Assembly: GCF_000526335.1 (NCBI RefSeq) | Contig: NZ_JAFW01000001.1 | Span: 1,674,001 to 1,738,000 of the forward strand | Source: Arthrobacter sp. 31Y | Lineage (GTDB): Bacteria; Actinomycetota; Actinomycetes; Actinomycetales; Micrococcaceae | Direction of reading: 5' to 3' | DNA length: 64,000 nucleotides | Part shown: positions 1 to 7,168 of the stretch, one piece after another | Position numbering within the stretch: the stretch's first letter is position 1 | Layout of the letters: each line of letters starts with the position of its first letter | Translations under genes and position numbers: made by a program | The notes under the pieces: generated by a model | What the model was told of the DNA's origin: nothing | Databases searched by the model: none | What the model saw: only the letters and a program-made list of their open reading frames with translations

Positions 1-1
1 G

Positions 2-343
2 GCCATCACCTGGACCGTGGATGATCCGGCGCGCTTGAGCCGCACCCAAGACGGCAGATGCATACTCTCCCCACGGAGCATGAAAAGCAGCGCAGACATC
101 GTGGAGCCCTCCAAAAACTTTGAGGACGTCTTCGCCGCAGCCGATCCAGTGCTGGAAAAGCACGGCTTCCCTGCCTTCGACGGAACCGACCCCGTGCCGG
201 GTGGATGGGTGGTCACCCGGAGCACGGATGCCGCGGGCGCCACGGTGACCATCGAATCAAAATCCCCGGCCTACCTCAGCGTCACTGTTCCGGTTAAGTC
301 CGAGAAGTGCGATTCCAACGAAATTCCTCAGGGGGACAGATAA
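2..343 (+). CDS. Hypothetical protein, 5' end outside the window
   Basis: The reading frame is open from the first bases of the window, so the gene probably begins upstream; an internal GTG at 17 is the first possible start seen here. The visible part (about 113 codons) has no motif I recognise. It mentions no obvious membrane segment and ends in a polar tail. Its stop codon at 341-343 touches the ATG of the WXG100-calpain gene, so the two are almost certainly cotranscribed. By position it could be a chaperone, a secretion accessory or a lipoprotein partner of that protease, but nothing in its sequence proves this. Confidence is for it being a real gene, not for a function. Confidence 0.6.
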   Translation, partial: AITWTVDDPARLSRTQDGRCILSPRSMKSSADIVEPSKNFEDVFAAADPVLEKHGFPAFDGTDPVPGGWVVTRSTDAAGATVTIESKSPAYLSVTVPVKSEKCDSNEIPQGDR

Positions 344-1429
344 ATGCCCGGATTCTACGGAGCTGATATTGCCCAATTGCGGGCACTCGCCAAGACGATG
401 TCGCAGCATTCGGAACGGATGACCTCGCTGTCCATGGAACTGGGCAACCTCATCAACAACGCTCCGTGGGATGGCCGCGACGCCGTGATGTTCCGCGCCT
501 CATGGGATTCCCAGCACCGTCCAATGCTGAAGAAGATTTCCAGCGAGTTGCAGAACCAAGCCAACGAGCTGATCCGCAATGCCGACGAGCAGGACAAATC
601 CAGTTCGGGTTCCTCGGGCTCCGATCGTTCCGGGCGGGGAGATTCGAACCCTCCCGGCGATCCAGGACCACTGGATCCGGACAAGCCCGACGTCGATGTG
701 CCCGGCGATGTCCGCGACGACCCCAACGCCGGGGACCCCAGCGACATCAATCAAGGACAGATTGGCGACTGCTGGCTGTTGGCCGGAATCGGTTCGGTGG
801 CACAGGTGCTGGAGCGCGAGGGCAAACTCGACGAATTCCTGGAAGAGCACATGCGTCCCGTGGGCGACCCGCCAACGCACTGGGTTGTCACTCTTTACGA
901 AGATGGCGAACCCGTGGAAGTAACTGTGGAGGCCAAGTCGGTTGACGGCGGAGTCCGCGGCGCCGACGGCGAACCCAACTGGCTTTCCATCTACGAACGC
1001 GCAGCTGCTGAACATCGCGGCGGGTCCTATGACGACATTGACGGCGGTTTCAGCAACGAAGCCATGGAGCTGATGACCGGGCAGTCCGCTGACAAGGACG
1101 GCGAGCTGAACTTTGATGACATCGAGGACAAACTATCGGACGGCCAAGCCATCTCCGTGGGAACTGAGGACGTCAAGGACGACGACTTCGACTGGGTCTG
1201 GGAGTCCGACGAAGTCAACCGCACCGACGTCGTGCCCAACCACGCTTACGTTGTGGTTGATGTGAAAACCAACGATGACGGCGAGAAAGTCATTGTCCTG
1301 GCCAACCCGTGGGGACCCTCCGGCGGTTACATGGAAGGCGACGACGACCTCAAGTCCGGCACCCTGGAACTGACCGAGGATGAGTACAAAGAAAACTTTG
1401 ACTCCGTGTACTCCGTGGACGTGAAGTAA
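344..1429 (+). CDS. WXG100-calpain-family cysteine protease (putative type VII effector)
   Basis: A 361-residue protein with two modules. Residues 1-85 form an alpha-helical WXG100-like hairpin with a W42-D43-G44 turn, the signature of substrates of type VII (ESX-like) secretion. A Ser/Gly/Asp/Pro-rich linker (about 86-130) follows. Residues 131-361 are a calpain (peptidase C2) domain: GQIGDCWLL gives the catalytic Cys143, PNHAYVVVDV gives His300, and LANPWG gives Asn321. All three catalytic residues and the oxyanion-side Gln137 are present, so the protease looks intact. The start has a strong ribosome site (CAGGGGGACAG) 4-14 bases upstream. No signal peptide is visible, as expected for a WXG100-routed protein. 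The gene sits between a hypothetical gene and a small partner gene 2 bases downstream. Substrate and export route are inferred. Confidence 0.85.
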   Translation: MPGFYGADIAQLRALAKTMSQHSERMTSLSMELGNLINNAPWDGRDAVMFRASWDSQHRPMLKKISSELQNQANELIRNADEQDKSSSGSSGSDRSGRGDSNPPGDPGPLDPDKPDVDVPGDVRDDPNAGDPSDINQGQIGDCWLLAGIGSVAQVLEREGKLDEFLEEHMRPVGDPPTHWVVTLYEDGEPVEVTVEAKSVDGGVRGADGEPNWLSIYERAAAEHRGGSYDDIDGGFSNEAMELMTGQSADKDGELNFDDIEDKLSDGQAISVGTEDVKDDDFDWVWESDEVNRTDVVPNHAYVVVDVKTNDDGEKVIVLANPWGPSGGYMEGDDDLKSGTLELTEDEYKENFDSVYSVDVK

Positions 1430-1431
1430 GG

Positions 1432-1710
1432 ATGGCCGTGGAACAGCTCGTAACAGTCAAGCAAGGCATGCAGCCCACCTTCGACGGCGTCAAGGTGGGA
1501 GTGGTCAAAATCGGTATGGCCGACGGTGCTCCCGCCATCCAGTTCTGGATCCGGACCGCCGAGCAGCAGCGAAAGCAGGCCTTCCGCGAGGGCCAGTCGA
1601 TCACCCTTCCGGGTGCTGGCCTGTTGACGGTCACCTCCATCCAGCCCGCCGAAGGCAGCACAGCAGCCACCGCCACACTGACGTACGACGGCGGCCCGGT
1701 CACCGATTGA
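1432..1710 (+). CDS. Small beta-rich protein, possible partner or inhibitor of the calpain
   Basis: A 92-residue protein that starts two bases after the protease stop codon; the TAAGG of the stop region can serve as its ribosome site. Alternating hydrophobic/polar residues (VKVGVVKIGM, IQFWIRTAE, GLLTVTSIQP, TATLTYDGG) suggest an all-beta fold of five to six strands. There is no signal peptide, transmembrane segment or catalytic motif. I do not recognise the family with confidence. The position directly behind a predicted secreted protease fits a cognate inhibitor/immunity protein, as small beta-barrel inhibitors are encoded behind some bacterial cysteine proteases, but this is inference from gene order only. 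Confidence 0.65.
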   Translation: MAVEQLVTVKQGMQPTFDGVKVGVVKIGMADGAPAIQFWIRTAEQQRKQAFREGQSITLPGAGLLTVTSIQPAEGSTAATATLTYDGGPVTD

Positions 1711-1722
1711 CCGCTGGCGGCG

Positions 1723-1807
1723 GACGGGTGCGAGAGGGTTCAGATCAAGCCCGAGGGGTGTGAGAGAGCGATCCGCTCAAGCGCGAGGGATGTGAGAGAG
1801 GGTCAGG
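1723..1807. repeat. Tandem ~31-bp repeat, 2.7 copies
   Basis: Three successive units begin with GGGTGCGAGAG (about 1726), GGGGTGTGAGAGAG (1755) and GGGATGTGAGAGAG (1787), each followed in the first two copies by a TC(A)-rich segment ending TCAAGC. Spacing is about 30-32 bases. The last copy runs into the stop codon of the convergent aminotransferase gene. The array fills the gap between two convergent genes. No hairpin with a T-tract is seen, so its role is unknown. Confidence 0.6.
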
Positions 1808-2897
1808 CTTTGGCGATGGCCTCTTTCAGGGCGCCGAGCACCAGGGTCACGGAGGCGCTGTTGGCGTTCGGGCCCATCATGCCGATGCGCCACACCGTGT
1901 CCGCGAACTCCCCCACACCCGAGCCGATTTCCATACTGAAGTTCTCCAGAAGGTAAGCGCGGACGGCAGCCGAGTTGACGCCGTCGGGCACTTTGACGGT
2001 GGTGAGGCTCGGCAGTCGGGAGCCCTCGGCTGCGAAGAGTTCCAGCCCCATGTCCTGCAGTCCGTTCTGCAAAGCAGCGCCGGCTGCGCGGTGCCGGGCC
2101 TGCACAACGTCCAGCCCTTCGGCGAGGATGCGGTCCAAGGCAGCTTCGAGGCCGGCGATCATGGTGACCGGCGCGGTGTGGTGATACGTCCTGGCACCAC
2201 TGGCCGCTCCGACGTACCCGCCGAGCAACCCGATGTCGAGGTACCAAGAGCGTGGGTCCTTGATGCGACGCTCAAAGGCGTGGTCAGACACCGTGAAGGG
2301 CGAAAGTCCCGGCGGTACGCCCAGGCATTTCTGGGTTCCGGCATATCCGACGTCGATCCCCCAGTCGTCCGCCAACAACTCCAGTCCGCCGATGGACGTG
2401 ACGGCGTCGGTAATCAGCAGTGCGTCACCCTTGCCGGCGCCGAGGGCCGCGATGTCGGAGAGCACCCCCACCGAAGTCTCGGCATGGACGGCGGCGATGA
2501 CTTTGGGGTTCGGATGCGCTGACAGCACCCGGTCAGCGTCCACCGGCTGGCCCCATTCGTGATCGACCCGGACCACCGTGGCCCCACAACGCCGGGCGAC
2601 CTCACACATGCGCACCCCGAAGAGTCCGTTGACAGCGATGACTGCCACGTCGCCGTCGGACACTGTGTTCACGAAAGCTGCTTCCATGCCGCCTGAGCCG
2701 GTGGCACTCAACGGAAGCGTCCGCGCGTTGGACGTACCCCACACCGTCCGGAGGCCCTCGCAGGTGTGGTCCAGCCGCTCGATGAACACAGGATCAAGGT
2801 GGCCGAGCACAGGGTAGGCCAGGGCGGCCATTGCCTCGGGGTAGCAATTGCTCGGGCCAGGACCGAACAGGAACCTGGACGTCAGAATGTGCTGCAT
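1803..2897 (-). CDS. Class V PLP-dependent aminotransferase (alanine/serine/ureidoglycine-glyoxylate type)
   Basis: A 364-residue fold-type I aminotransferase. The N-terminal FGPGPSN motif (residues 11-17) is typical of alanine-glyoxylate/serine-pyruvate aminotransferases; ITDAVTS gives the PLP-pyridine Asp164 and GTQKCLG gives the Schiff-base Lys190. Length fits the family. The enzyme transfers an amino group, usually to glyoxylate or pyruvate, in the cytoplasm. Nearby uraD-uraH (urate to allantoin) makes the (S)-ureidoglycine-glyoxylate aminotransferase branch (PucG-like) a reasonable candidate. The genes are not in one operon, however, and the specificity residues cannot be judged by eye. 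It is preceded on the same strand by an MFS gene 26 bases away and may be cotranscribed with it. Confidence 0.85.
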   Translation of the reverse strand: MQHILTSRFLFGPGPSNCYPEAMAALAYPVLGHLDPVFIERLDHTCEGLRTVWGTSNARTLPLSATGSGGMEAAFVNTVSDGDVAVIAVNGLFGVRMCEVARRCGATVVRVDHEWGQPVDADRVLSAHPNPKVIAAVHAETSVGVLSDIAALGAGKGDALLITDAVTSIGGLELLADDWGIDVGYAGTQKCLGVPPGLSPFTVSDHAFERRIKDPRSWYLDIGLLGGYVGAASGARTYHHTAPVTMIAGLEAALDRILAEGLDVVQARHRAAGAALQNGLQDMGLELFAAEGSRLPSLTTVKVPDGVNSAAVRAYLLENFSMEIGSGVGEFADTVWRIGMMGPNANSASVTLVLGALKEAIAKA

Positions 2898-2923
2898 GTG
2901 CGAACTCCTTCAGCTGGTTGAGG

Positions 2924-4171
2924 TCATTCTGCCCCAGCGGGCTGTGTGGAGCGAACCAGACGCGCGTCGGCAGGCTTCTTGGGGCCCCGGCGCCGATCCG
3001 TCCACCAGACGGCAAGTGCGAGGAGCGCGAAGACTGCCCCCAGAACGCTGGCACCGGTCCAGCCGCAGGCATCGAAGACCGGCGCAACGGCTGCTGCTCC
3101 CACGGCACTTCCCACCGAGTAGAACACCATGTAGCTGCCGATGATGCTGCTGGCCGACTCCTCGGCGCCCGCCACGATCATGGTCTGACTGGTTACGTGG
3201 ACGGCCTGCACCGCGGCGTCGAGCACCACGATGCCGGCGATGAACCAGAGCAGCGACCAGCTTCCCAGAGACAACGCGAGCCACGAGCCCAGGAGCGCCG
3301 CCAAACTTATGCCGGTGACCCGTTGTCCCCATCCACGGTCCGCCGCAGCACCAGCTTTGGACGCAGCCAATATGCCCACAAGGCCAGCGAGCCCGAAGAG
3401 CCCGATCACTCCCGGCGGAAGGTTCCACGCGGGACCGCTGAGCAGAAGCGACATGCCACTCCACAGCACCCCGAAGGACGCGAACAGCAACATGGTGATG
3501 AGGGCGCGCGTCCGGAAAACGGGGTTACGCCGCGTCAGGACTGCCACCGACGAAACAGCCCGCCAATACTGTGCCTGGCTTCTTACGGCATGCTCCCGGG
3601 GAAGGGCGCGGAGAACTGAGAGCGACAAAATCACGGCAGCCACTGCAGCGAAAACATACACCGACCTCCACCCCCACAGCTCTGTCATACCGCCCGCCAC
3701 CGTCCGCGCAAGGATCAGGCCACTCACGACGCCGGCGGTGACGGTACCGATGTTTCCGCCCCTTTGGTCCGGGGGACTGGATGTGGCCGTGTACGCCACC
3801 ATGGTCTGCACAACGGATGACGCCAACCCCAGGACCGCGAAAGCAAGCAGCAAGGTTGTCTGGGACGATGCAAGGGCCACGGCACCTGCACCCACGGCGC
3901 TGGCCGCCACCTGGACACAGATGAGAATCCGGCGGTTCACCAGGTCTCCCAGTGGCACCAGGAGGACCAGTCCGAGGAGGTATCCGGCTTGGGATGACGC
4001 CACAATCCAGCCGATGCTTGCCACGGAGAGACCCAAGCCTGTCCCCATGCGTTCCAGGAGAGGCTGCCCGTAATAGATGTTGGACACCATGAACCCGGCT
4101 ACGACAGCGAGCAGCAGCAGGAGTGCACGGCTCAGTCCATGAGTGGATGTGGTCGCGTGGTCACTGCTCAT
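2924..4171 (-). CDS. MFS transporter, drug-exporter-like, under HxlR control
   Basis: A 415-residue protein with about 12 hydrophobic helices, a central loop and a basic C-terminal tail, as in 12-TM major facilitator efflux proteins. The loop between helices 2 and 3 reads PLGDLVNRR, a variant of the MFS motif A. The start at 4171 has a GGAGG ribosome site nine bases upstream. The gene is divergent from an HxlR-family regulator with only 63 bases between start codons. That gap holds two copies of a 19-bp palindrome, the upstream one only 20 bases from this start codon. I infer that the regulator represses this exporter and that the inducer is a substrate. Substrate unknown. Confidence 0.85.
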   Translation of the reverse strand: MSSDHATTSTHGLSRALLLLLAVVAGFMVSNIYYGQPLLERMGTGLGLSVASIGWIVASSQAGYLLGLVLLVPLGDLVNRRILICVQVAASAVGAGAVALASSQTTLLLAFAVLGLASSVVQTMVAYTATSSPPDQRGGNIGTVTAGVVSGLILARTVAGGMTELWGWRSVYVFAAVAAVILSLSVLRALPREHAVRSQAQYWRAVSSVAVLTRRNPVFRTRALITMLLFASFGVLWSGMSLLLSGPAWNLPPGVIGLFGLAGLVGILAASKAGAAADRGWGQRVTGISLAALLGSWLALSLGSWSLLWFIAGIVVLDAAVQAVHVTSQTMIVAGAEESASSIIGSYMVFYSVGSAVGAAAVAPVFDACGWTGASVLGAVFALLALAVWWTDRRRGPKKPADARLVRSTQPAGAE

Positions 4172-4190
4172 GGCGCGGGCCTCCGGGAAT

Positions 4191-4209
4191 TGGTTTCAAT
4201 ATGCAACCA
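4191..4209. promoter_or_regulatory. Operator copy 1 of the HxlR-type regulator
   Basis: TGGTTTCAATATGCAACCA: arms TGGTTTCA and TGCAACCA pair except for one position. It lies 20 bases upstream of the MFS start codon. An almost identical site is centred 37 bases away. Confidence 0.7.
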
Positions 4210-4227
4210 TTTGAGTCTATGGCAGAA

Positions 4228-4246
4228 TGGTTTCATGTTGCAACCA
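4228..4246. promoter_or_regulatory. Operator copy 2, overlapping the HxlR start codon
   Basis: TGGTTTCATGTTGCAACCA has the same two arms as copy 1 and differs only at the centre. It spans the ATG at 4235, so binding would block translation initiation or early elongation of the regulator's own transcript, suggesting autorepression. Confidence 0.7.
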
Positions 4247-4696
4247 AGCGGAGTCGAGTGGACCGATCCCGAATGCCCCGTAGCCAGGACAGCCGATCTA
4301 GTGGGCGACAAATGGATTCTGCTGATCATTCGCGACTCACTGGACGGGAAACGTCGCTTCTCGGAATTCGAGAGGTCACTGCGAGTGGCGAAGAACATCC
4401 TCTCGGACCGCCTTCGCCTCCTCGTGGACCGGGGGATCCTGATCAGAATCCCCAATGACCGCGGCACTCGGAGCGAGTACGAGCTCACTAACGCTGGGCG
4501 CGAGCTCTTCACGCTGATCCTCAGCCTCCGGCAGTGGGGCGAACGCAACGCCTTTAGCGCCGACGAAGCTCACTCCACCCTCATGGACCCCGCGACAGGT
4601 AAGCCGGTCCCCCAGTTCCGCCCGCTCCGGGAAAACGGCGCGGAGCTCACGCCGGAACAGACTCGGCTGGTCAAGGTTGGCGAATCCCTGCCGTAA
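4235..4696 (+). CDS. HxlR-family winged-helix transcriptional regulator
   Basis: A 153-residue protein when started at the ATG at 4235; an upstream ATG in frame would add 32 residues unlike the family. CPVARTADLVGDKWILLIIR (starting near residue 14) is the HxlR hallmark, followed by the recognition region RFSEFERSL and ILSDRLRLLVDRGIL and the wing RSEYELTNAGREL. A C-terminal extension of about 45 residues (PVPQFRPL...) is seen in many actinobacterial members. The family usually acts as a dimer that senses small electrophiles or redox change. The Cys at position 14 is conserved in the thiol-responsive branch. It is divergent from an MFS exporter and has an operator over its own start. Confidence 0.88.
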   Translation: MLQPSGVEWTDPECPVARTADLVGDKWILLIIRDSLDGKRRFSEFERSLRVAKNILSDRLRLLVDRGILIRIPNDRGTRSEYELTNAGRELFTLILSLRQWGERNAFSADEAHSTLMDPATGKPVPQFRPLRENGAELTPEQTRLVKVGESLP

Positions 4697-4778
4697 AGCC
4701 AACCTCCCAGAGATCCTCCAAGCCCAAACTGCTAAGGTTACTCACCAATACTGAGGCCGCCACGGATAGGGGACGAGA

Positions 4779-5609
4779 GTGACGACTGAAGGAAAAGAGA
4801 CGCCCGAGCAAGGCGTCACCGGCGAAGTGAGCCAGGACCGGTTCGTCGCCGGCCAAGACCTGACGCGCTGGAAATCGCCGGTTGGCCGAGTGCTGGCCGG
4901 AGGCGCTGAGAAAGTCACCTCCCTGCTCGGCCCGTACGCAGCCCTGATCATCACTCTGGTTGTAGGACTTGCCATTGCCCTATCGCTGGCCCTGGTGTTC
5001 GGCGAGGTCTACGAGTCCGTGACAGAGGCGGACGGCGTTGCCGGGCTTGACGATCCCGTGCTGGCGGCAGCCAAGTCAGTACGCTCCCCCGCTTTGGACA
5101 TGGCCACCACGGCGTACACAAATATTGGCGGCACAGTTGGAATGCCCATCATCGCTGTGGGCATCATGATTTTCCTCGCCACGCGGCGGAGGTCATGGAC
5201 TCCTGTGATCCTGATGCTCGCAGCCGGATTGGGATCCCTGATCATCACCGTCCTGGGCAAGCCGATCTTCGGCCGCAGCCGCCCGGACATAGCCGACGCA
5301 ATTCCGCCCTACGAACACTCGGCATCATTCCCCAGCGGCCACTCGCTCAACTCGATAGTGATCGCGGGAATCGTCGCTTACCTGATCATCCTCAGGCTCA
5401 AGACCACCAAGGCGAGGGTCGTCACGGTGGTGGTGGCGGCAGCATTCGCCTTCACCATGGGCCTGAGCCGGGTCTATTTGGGCCACCACTGGCTGACGGA
5501 CGTCTTGGCGGCGTGGGCCATCGGCATCGCCTGGCTGGCGCTGGTCATCACGGCGCATCGCCTGTACCTTACGGCGAGAACAAGACGTCATAGCGCTATA
5601 GTCTCTTGA
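4779..5609 (+). CDS. PAP2-family membrane phosphatase
   Basis: A 276-residue membrane protein with about six hydrophobic segments after a 45-residue charged N-terminus. The three motifs of the PAP2 (type 2 phosphatidic acid phosphatase) superfamily are present in order: KPIFGRSRP, FPSGHS and SRVYLGHHWLTDV, with the catalytic His in each of the last two. Such enzymes dephosphorylate lipid phosphates such as undecaprenyl pyrophosphate or phosphatidic acid at the outer face of the membrane. The start is a GTG at 4779. It stands alone, downstream of the HxlR gene by 82 bases, and uraD follows after about 150 bases. Exact lipid substrate cannot be read from the sequence. Confidence 0.88.
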   Translation: MTTEGKETPEQGVTGEVSQDRFVAGQDLTRWKSPVGRVLAGGAEKVTSLLGPYAALIITLVVGLAIALSLALVFGEVYESVTEADGVAGLDDPVLAAAKSVRSPALDMATTAYTNIGGTVGMPIIAVGIMIFLATRRRSWTPVILMLAAGLGSLIITVLGKPIFGRSRPDIADAIPPYEHSASFPSGHSLNSIVIAGIVAYLIILRLKTTKARVVTVVVAAAFAFTMGLSRVYLGHHWLTDVLAAWAIGIAWLALVITAHRLYLTARTRRHSAIVS

Positions 5610-5674
5610 CACCAGCCCGCTCACTCGGCTTAACTGAATTACGTATGCTGAAATAACAGTTCCATGATGCGGAA
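5606..5674 (+). promoter_or_regulatory. Possible promoter and inverted repeat before uraD
   Basis: TTGACA at 5606-5611 and TTAACT at 5630-5635 are spaced 18 bases like sigma-70 elements. Just downstream, TTCC-N7-GGAA (5660-5674) forms an inverted repeat of the kind bound by IclR-family regulators. Another TTCCGCAT half-site lies near 5712. Both assignments are by eye. Confidence 0.3.
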
Positions 5675-5762
5675 GCTTGAAGCACAGGCTTCCTCCTGCA
5701 CCAGCGGGGGTTCCGCATAGCCCACACCATGGATGCCAGCATTTTGCATGAGGATGACAAGC

Positions 5763-6272
5763 ATGGAGCTTGCAGTATTCAACAGTGTTGATCGGGACGA
5801 GGCCATCAGGACTCTCACCCCTTGCCTGGACATCAGCCGCTGGGTTGAGACCATCGTGGACGCGCGCCCCTACGCCAGCGTCGACGAACTGCTGGGGCAA
5901 GCCCAGCGTGCCGCCGAGCCGTTCACCGCGGCAGAGGTGGAGTCCGCCATGGCGCACCACCCCCGGATCGGCGAACGCCCCAAGGCCCAGACCACCGAGG
6001 CCGCCATGTCGCGTTCGGAGCAGGCAGGAGTGGATCCCGGCGACAACCACACAACTGCCGCACTCGCTGAGGGAAACCGGGCGTACGAGGAGAAGTTCGG
6101 CAGGGTCTTCCTGATTCGTGCTGCCGGTCGCAGCGCCGAGGAAATCCTCAGCACCCTGCAGGAACGCATCACCCACACCCCCGAAGAAGAAGACACGATC
6201 GTGGCTGGCCAGCTGCGGGAGATCGCACTGCTGCGCCTCTCCGGACTGATCAGCGAAGGAGTCAACGCATGA
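5763..6272 (+). CDS. uraD: 2-oxo-4-hydroxy-4-carboxy-5-ureidoimidazoline (OHCU) decarboxylase
   Basis: A 169-residue cytoplasmic enzyme that decarboxylates OHCU to (S)-allantoin, the last step of urate oxidation to allantoin. The block AHHPRIGE (residues 64-71) contains the catalytic His, and ALAEGNRAYEEKFGRVFLIRAAGRS is the conserved core of the family. I chose the ATG at 5763 because a GAGG sits 9-13 bases upstream and the product then begins as family members do; an ATG at 5733 would add ten residues. Its last four bases overlap the start of uraH (ATGA), so the two are translated together. No urate oxidase gene is visible in the window. Confidence 0.93.
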   Translation: MELAVFNSVDRDEAIRTLTPCLDISRWVETIVDARPYASVDELLGQAQRAAEPFTAAEVESAMAHHPRIGERPKAQTTEAAMSRSEQAGVDPGDNHTTAALAEGNRAYEEKFGRVFLIRAAGRSAEEILSTLQERITHTPEEEDTIVAGQLREIALLRLSGLISEGVNA

Positions 6273-6610
6273 GCGTTTCACAGGTAACAACCCACATCCT
6301 GGATACCGGTTCCGGCCGCCCGGCGGCGGGTGTCGCCGTCGTACTTTACGTCCGCGAAGGTGAGGACTGGACGCTGGTGGCCAAGGGTGAAACCGACGCC
6401 GACGGCCGCATCAAGACGCTCGGCCCGGATCGGATCCCGGGCGGCGCGTACCGACTGAATTTCGCCACCGGCGCCTACTACGAAGGCCTGGGCACGGAAA
6501 CATTCTTCCCGGAAGTGGACCTGAACTTCACAGTTTCGGACGCCGGCGAGCATTACCACGTGCCCCTGCTGCTGAGCCCGTTCGCGTTCTCCACGTACCG
6601 CGGCAGCTAA
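6269..6610 (+). CDS. uraH: 5-hydroxyisourate hydrolase (transthyretin-like)
   Basis: A 113-residue protein of the transthyretin-related family that hydrolyses 5-hydroxyisourate to OHCU, the step before UraD. The N-terminal THILDTGSGRPA motif carries the active-site His9. The C-terminal tetrapeptide YRGS at the very end is the family signature, with FSTYRGS preceded by YHVPLLLSPFA. It acts as a cytoplasmic homotetramer. It starts inside the uraD stop (6269-6272) and ends ten bases before a very large hairpin. The uraD-uraH order matches urate-degradation operons; the oxidase and transporter must be elsewhere. Confidence 0.95.
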   Translation: MSVSQVTTHILDTGSGRPAAGVAVVLYVREGEDWTLVAKGETDADGRIKTLGPDRIPGGAYRLNFATGAYYEGLGTETFFPEVDLNFTVSDAGEHYHVPLLLSPFAFSTYRGS

Positions 6611-6619
6611 TTCCAGGAC

Positions 6620-6676
6620 TTTGTGTACAGATAATGCCCTTAAGGTGACTCCTTAGGGGCATTATCTGTACACAAA
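6620..6676. repeat. 26-bp-arm near-perfect palindrome after uraH
   Basis: Arms at 6620-6645 and 6651-6676 pair over 26 positions with a single U-G wobble around the loop TGACT. The arms begin TTTGTGTACAGATAATG and end with its complement. The right arm is not followed by a T run, so it is unlike a standard intrinsic terminator. It lies between uraH and a small membrane-protein gene. TGTACA inside each arm is itself palindromic, so a protein-binding site is also possible. Confidence 0.85.
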
Positions 6677-6699
6677 CGCGGAACGGTACGCTTGAAGGC

Positions 6700-7032
6700 A
6701 TGGCTTCAGAGGACACCACCCCCAACTCCGCCCGCCGCGAGATCACGGTTCGCCGGGCACCCAAGTTTGTACCCTTCATGATTTTGGGAGCAGTGGTTGG
6801 TGCAATCGTGGCCGCAATCATCGCCTACGGCCGCCAAGCCGATCCCGCTTTTGATGCCGGCACCGTTTTCGGCTTCTTCCTGATCGTCTGCGCGGGCGGC
6901 GGCGTCATACTCTTCTCGATTCTCGCCCTGATCCTGGACCGCATCAGCGTCAAGCGAACCCAGCGCGCCATGGTTGAGCCCGTTCCGGATTCGGTTCCGG
7001 ACGAAGGACCAGAGCACGACGACGTCCGCTAA
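6700..7032 (+). CDS. Conserved small membrane protein upstream of purF
   Basis: A 110-residue protein with two hydrophobic helices (about residues 24-43 and 56-80), a basic N-terminus (RREITVRRAPKF) and an acidic C-terminal tail ending DEGPEHDDVR. No catalytic motif is visible. Proteins like this are commonly annotated as hypothetical membrane proteins next to purF in Arthrobacter-type genomes, as I recall; the function is unknown. It is 137 bases upstream of purF on the same strand. A short GC-rich hairpin with a TTCG loop (GCCTC/GAGGC, 7049-7062) lies downstream, so cotranscription with purF is uncertain. Confidence 0.75.
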   Translation: MASEDTTPNSARREITVRRAPKFVPFMILGAVVGAIVAAIIAYGRQADPAFDAGTVFGFFLIVCAGGGVILFSILALILDRISVKRTQRAMVEPVPDSVPDEGPEHDDVR

Positions 7033-7168
7033 GTCGGGCGCCTGGCCCGCCTCTTCGGAGGCCCGGCAGATGTGAGACACACCGCATTTTCGCGGGAACA
7101 CGCCAGTTCACGGGGTCACATAGCCTGCGGGGGAACGTACCACGCCTACATCATGAGACAATCGACCA

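Noticed and set aside
1711..1802. A terminator for the calpain operon
   Set aside because: The region contains tandem repeats but no stem followed by T residues.
4139..4234. N-terminal extension of the HxlR regulator
   Set aside because: It would cover both operators and the MFS start, and no HxlR protein has such a lead.
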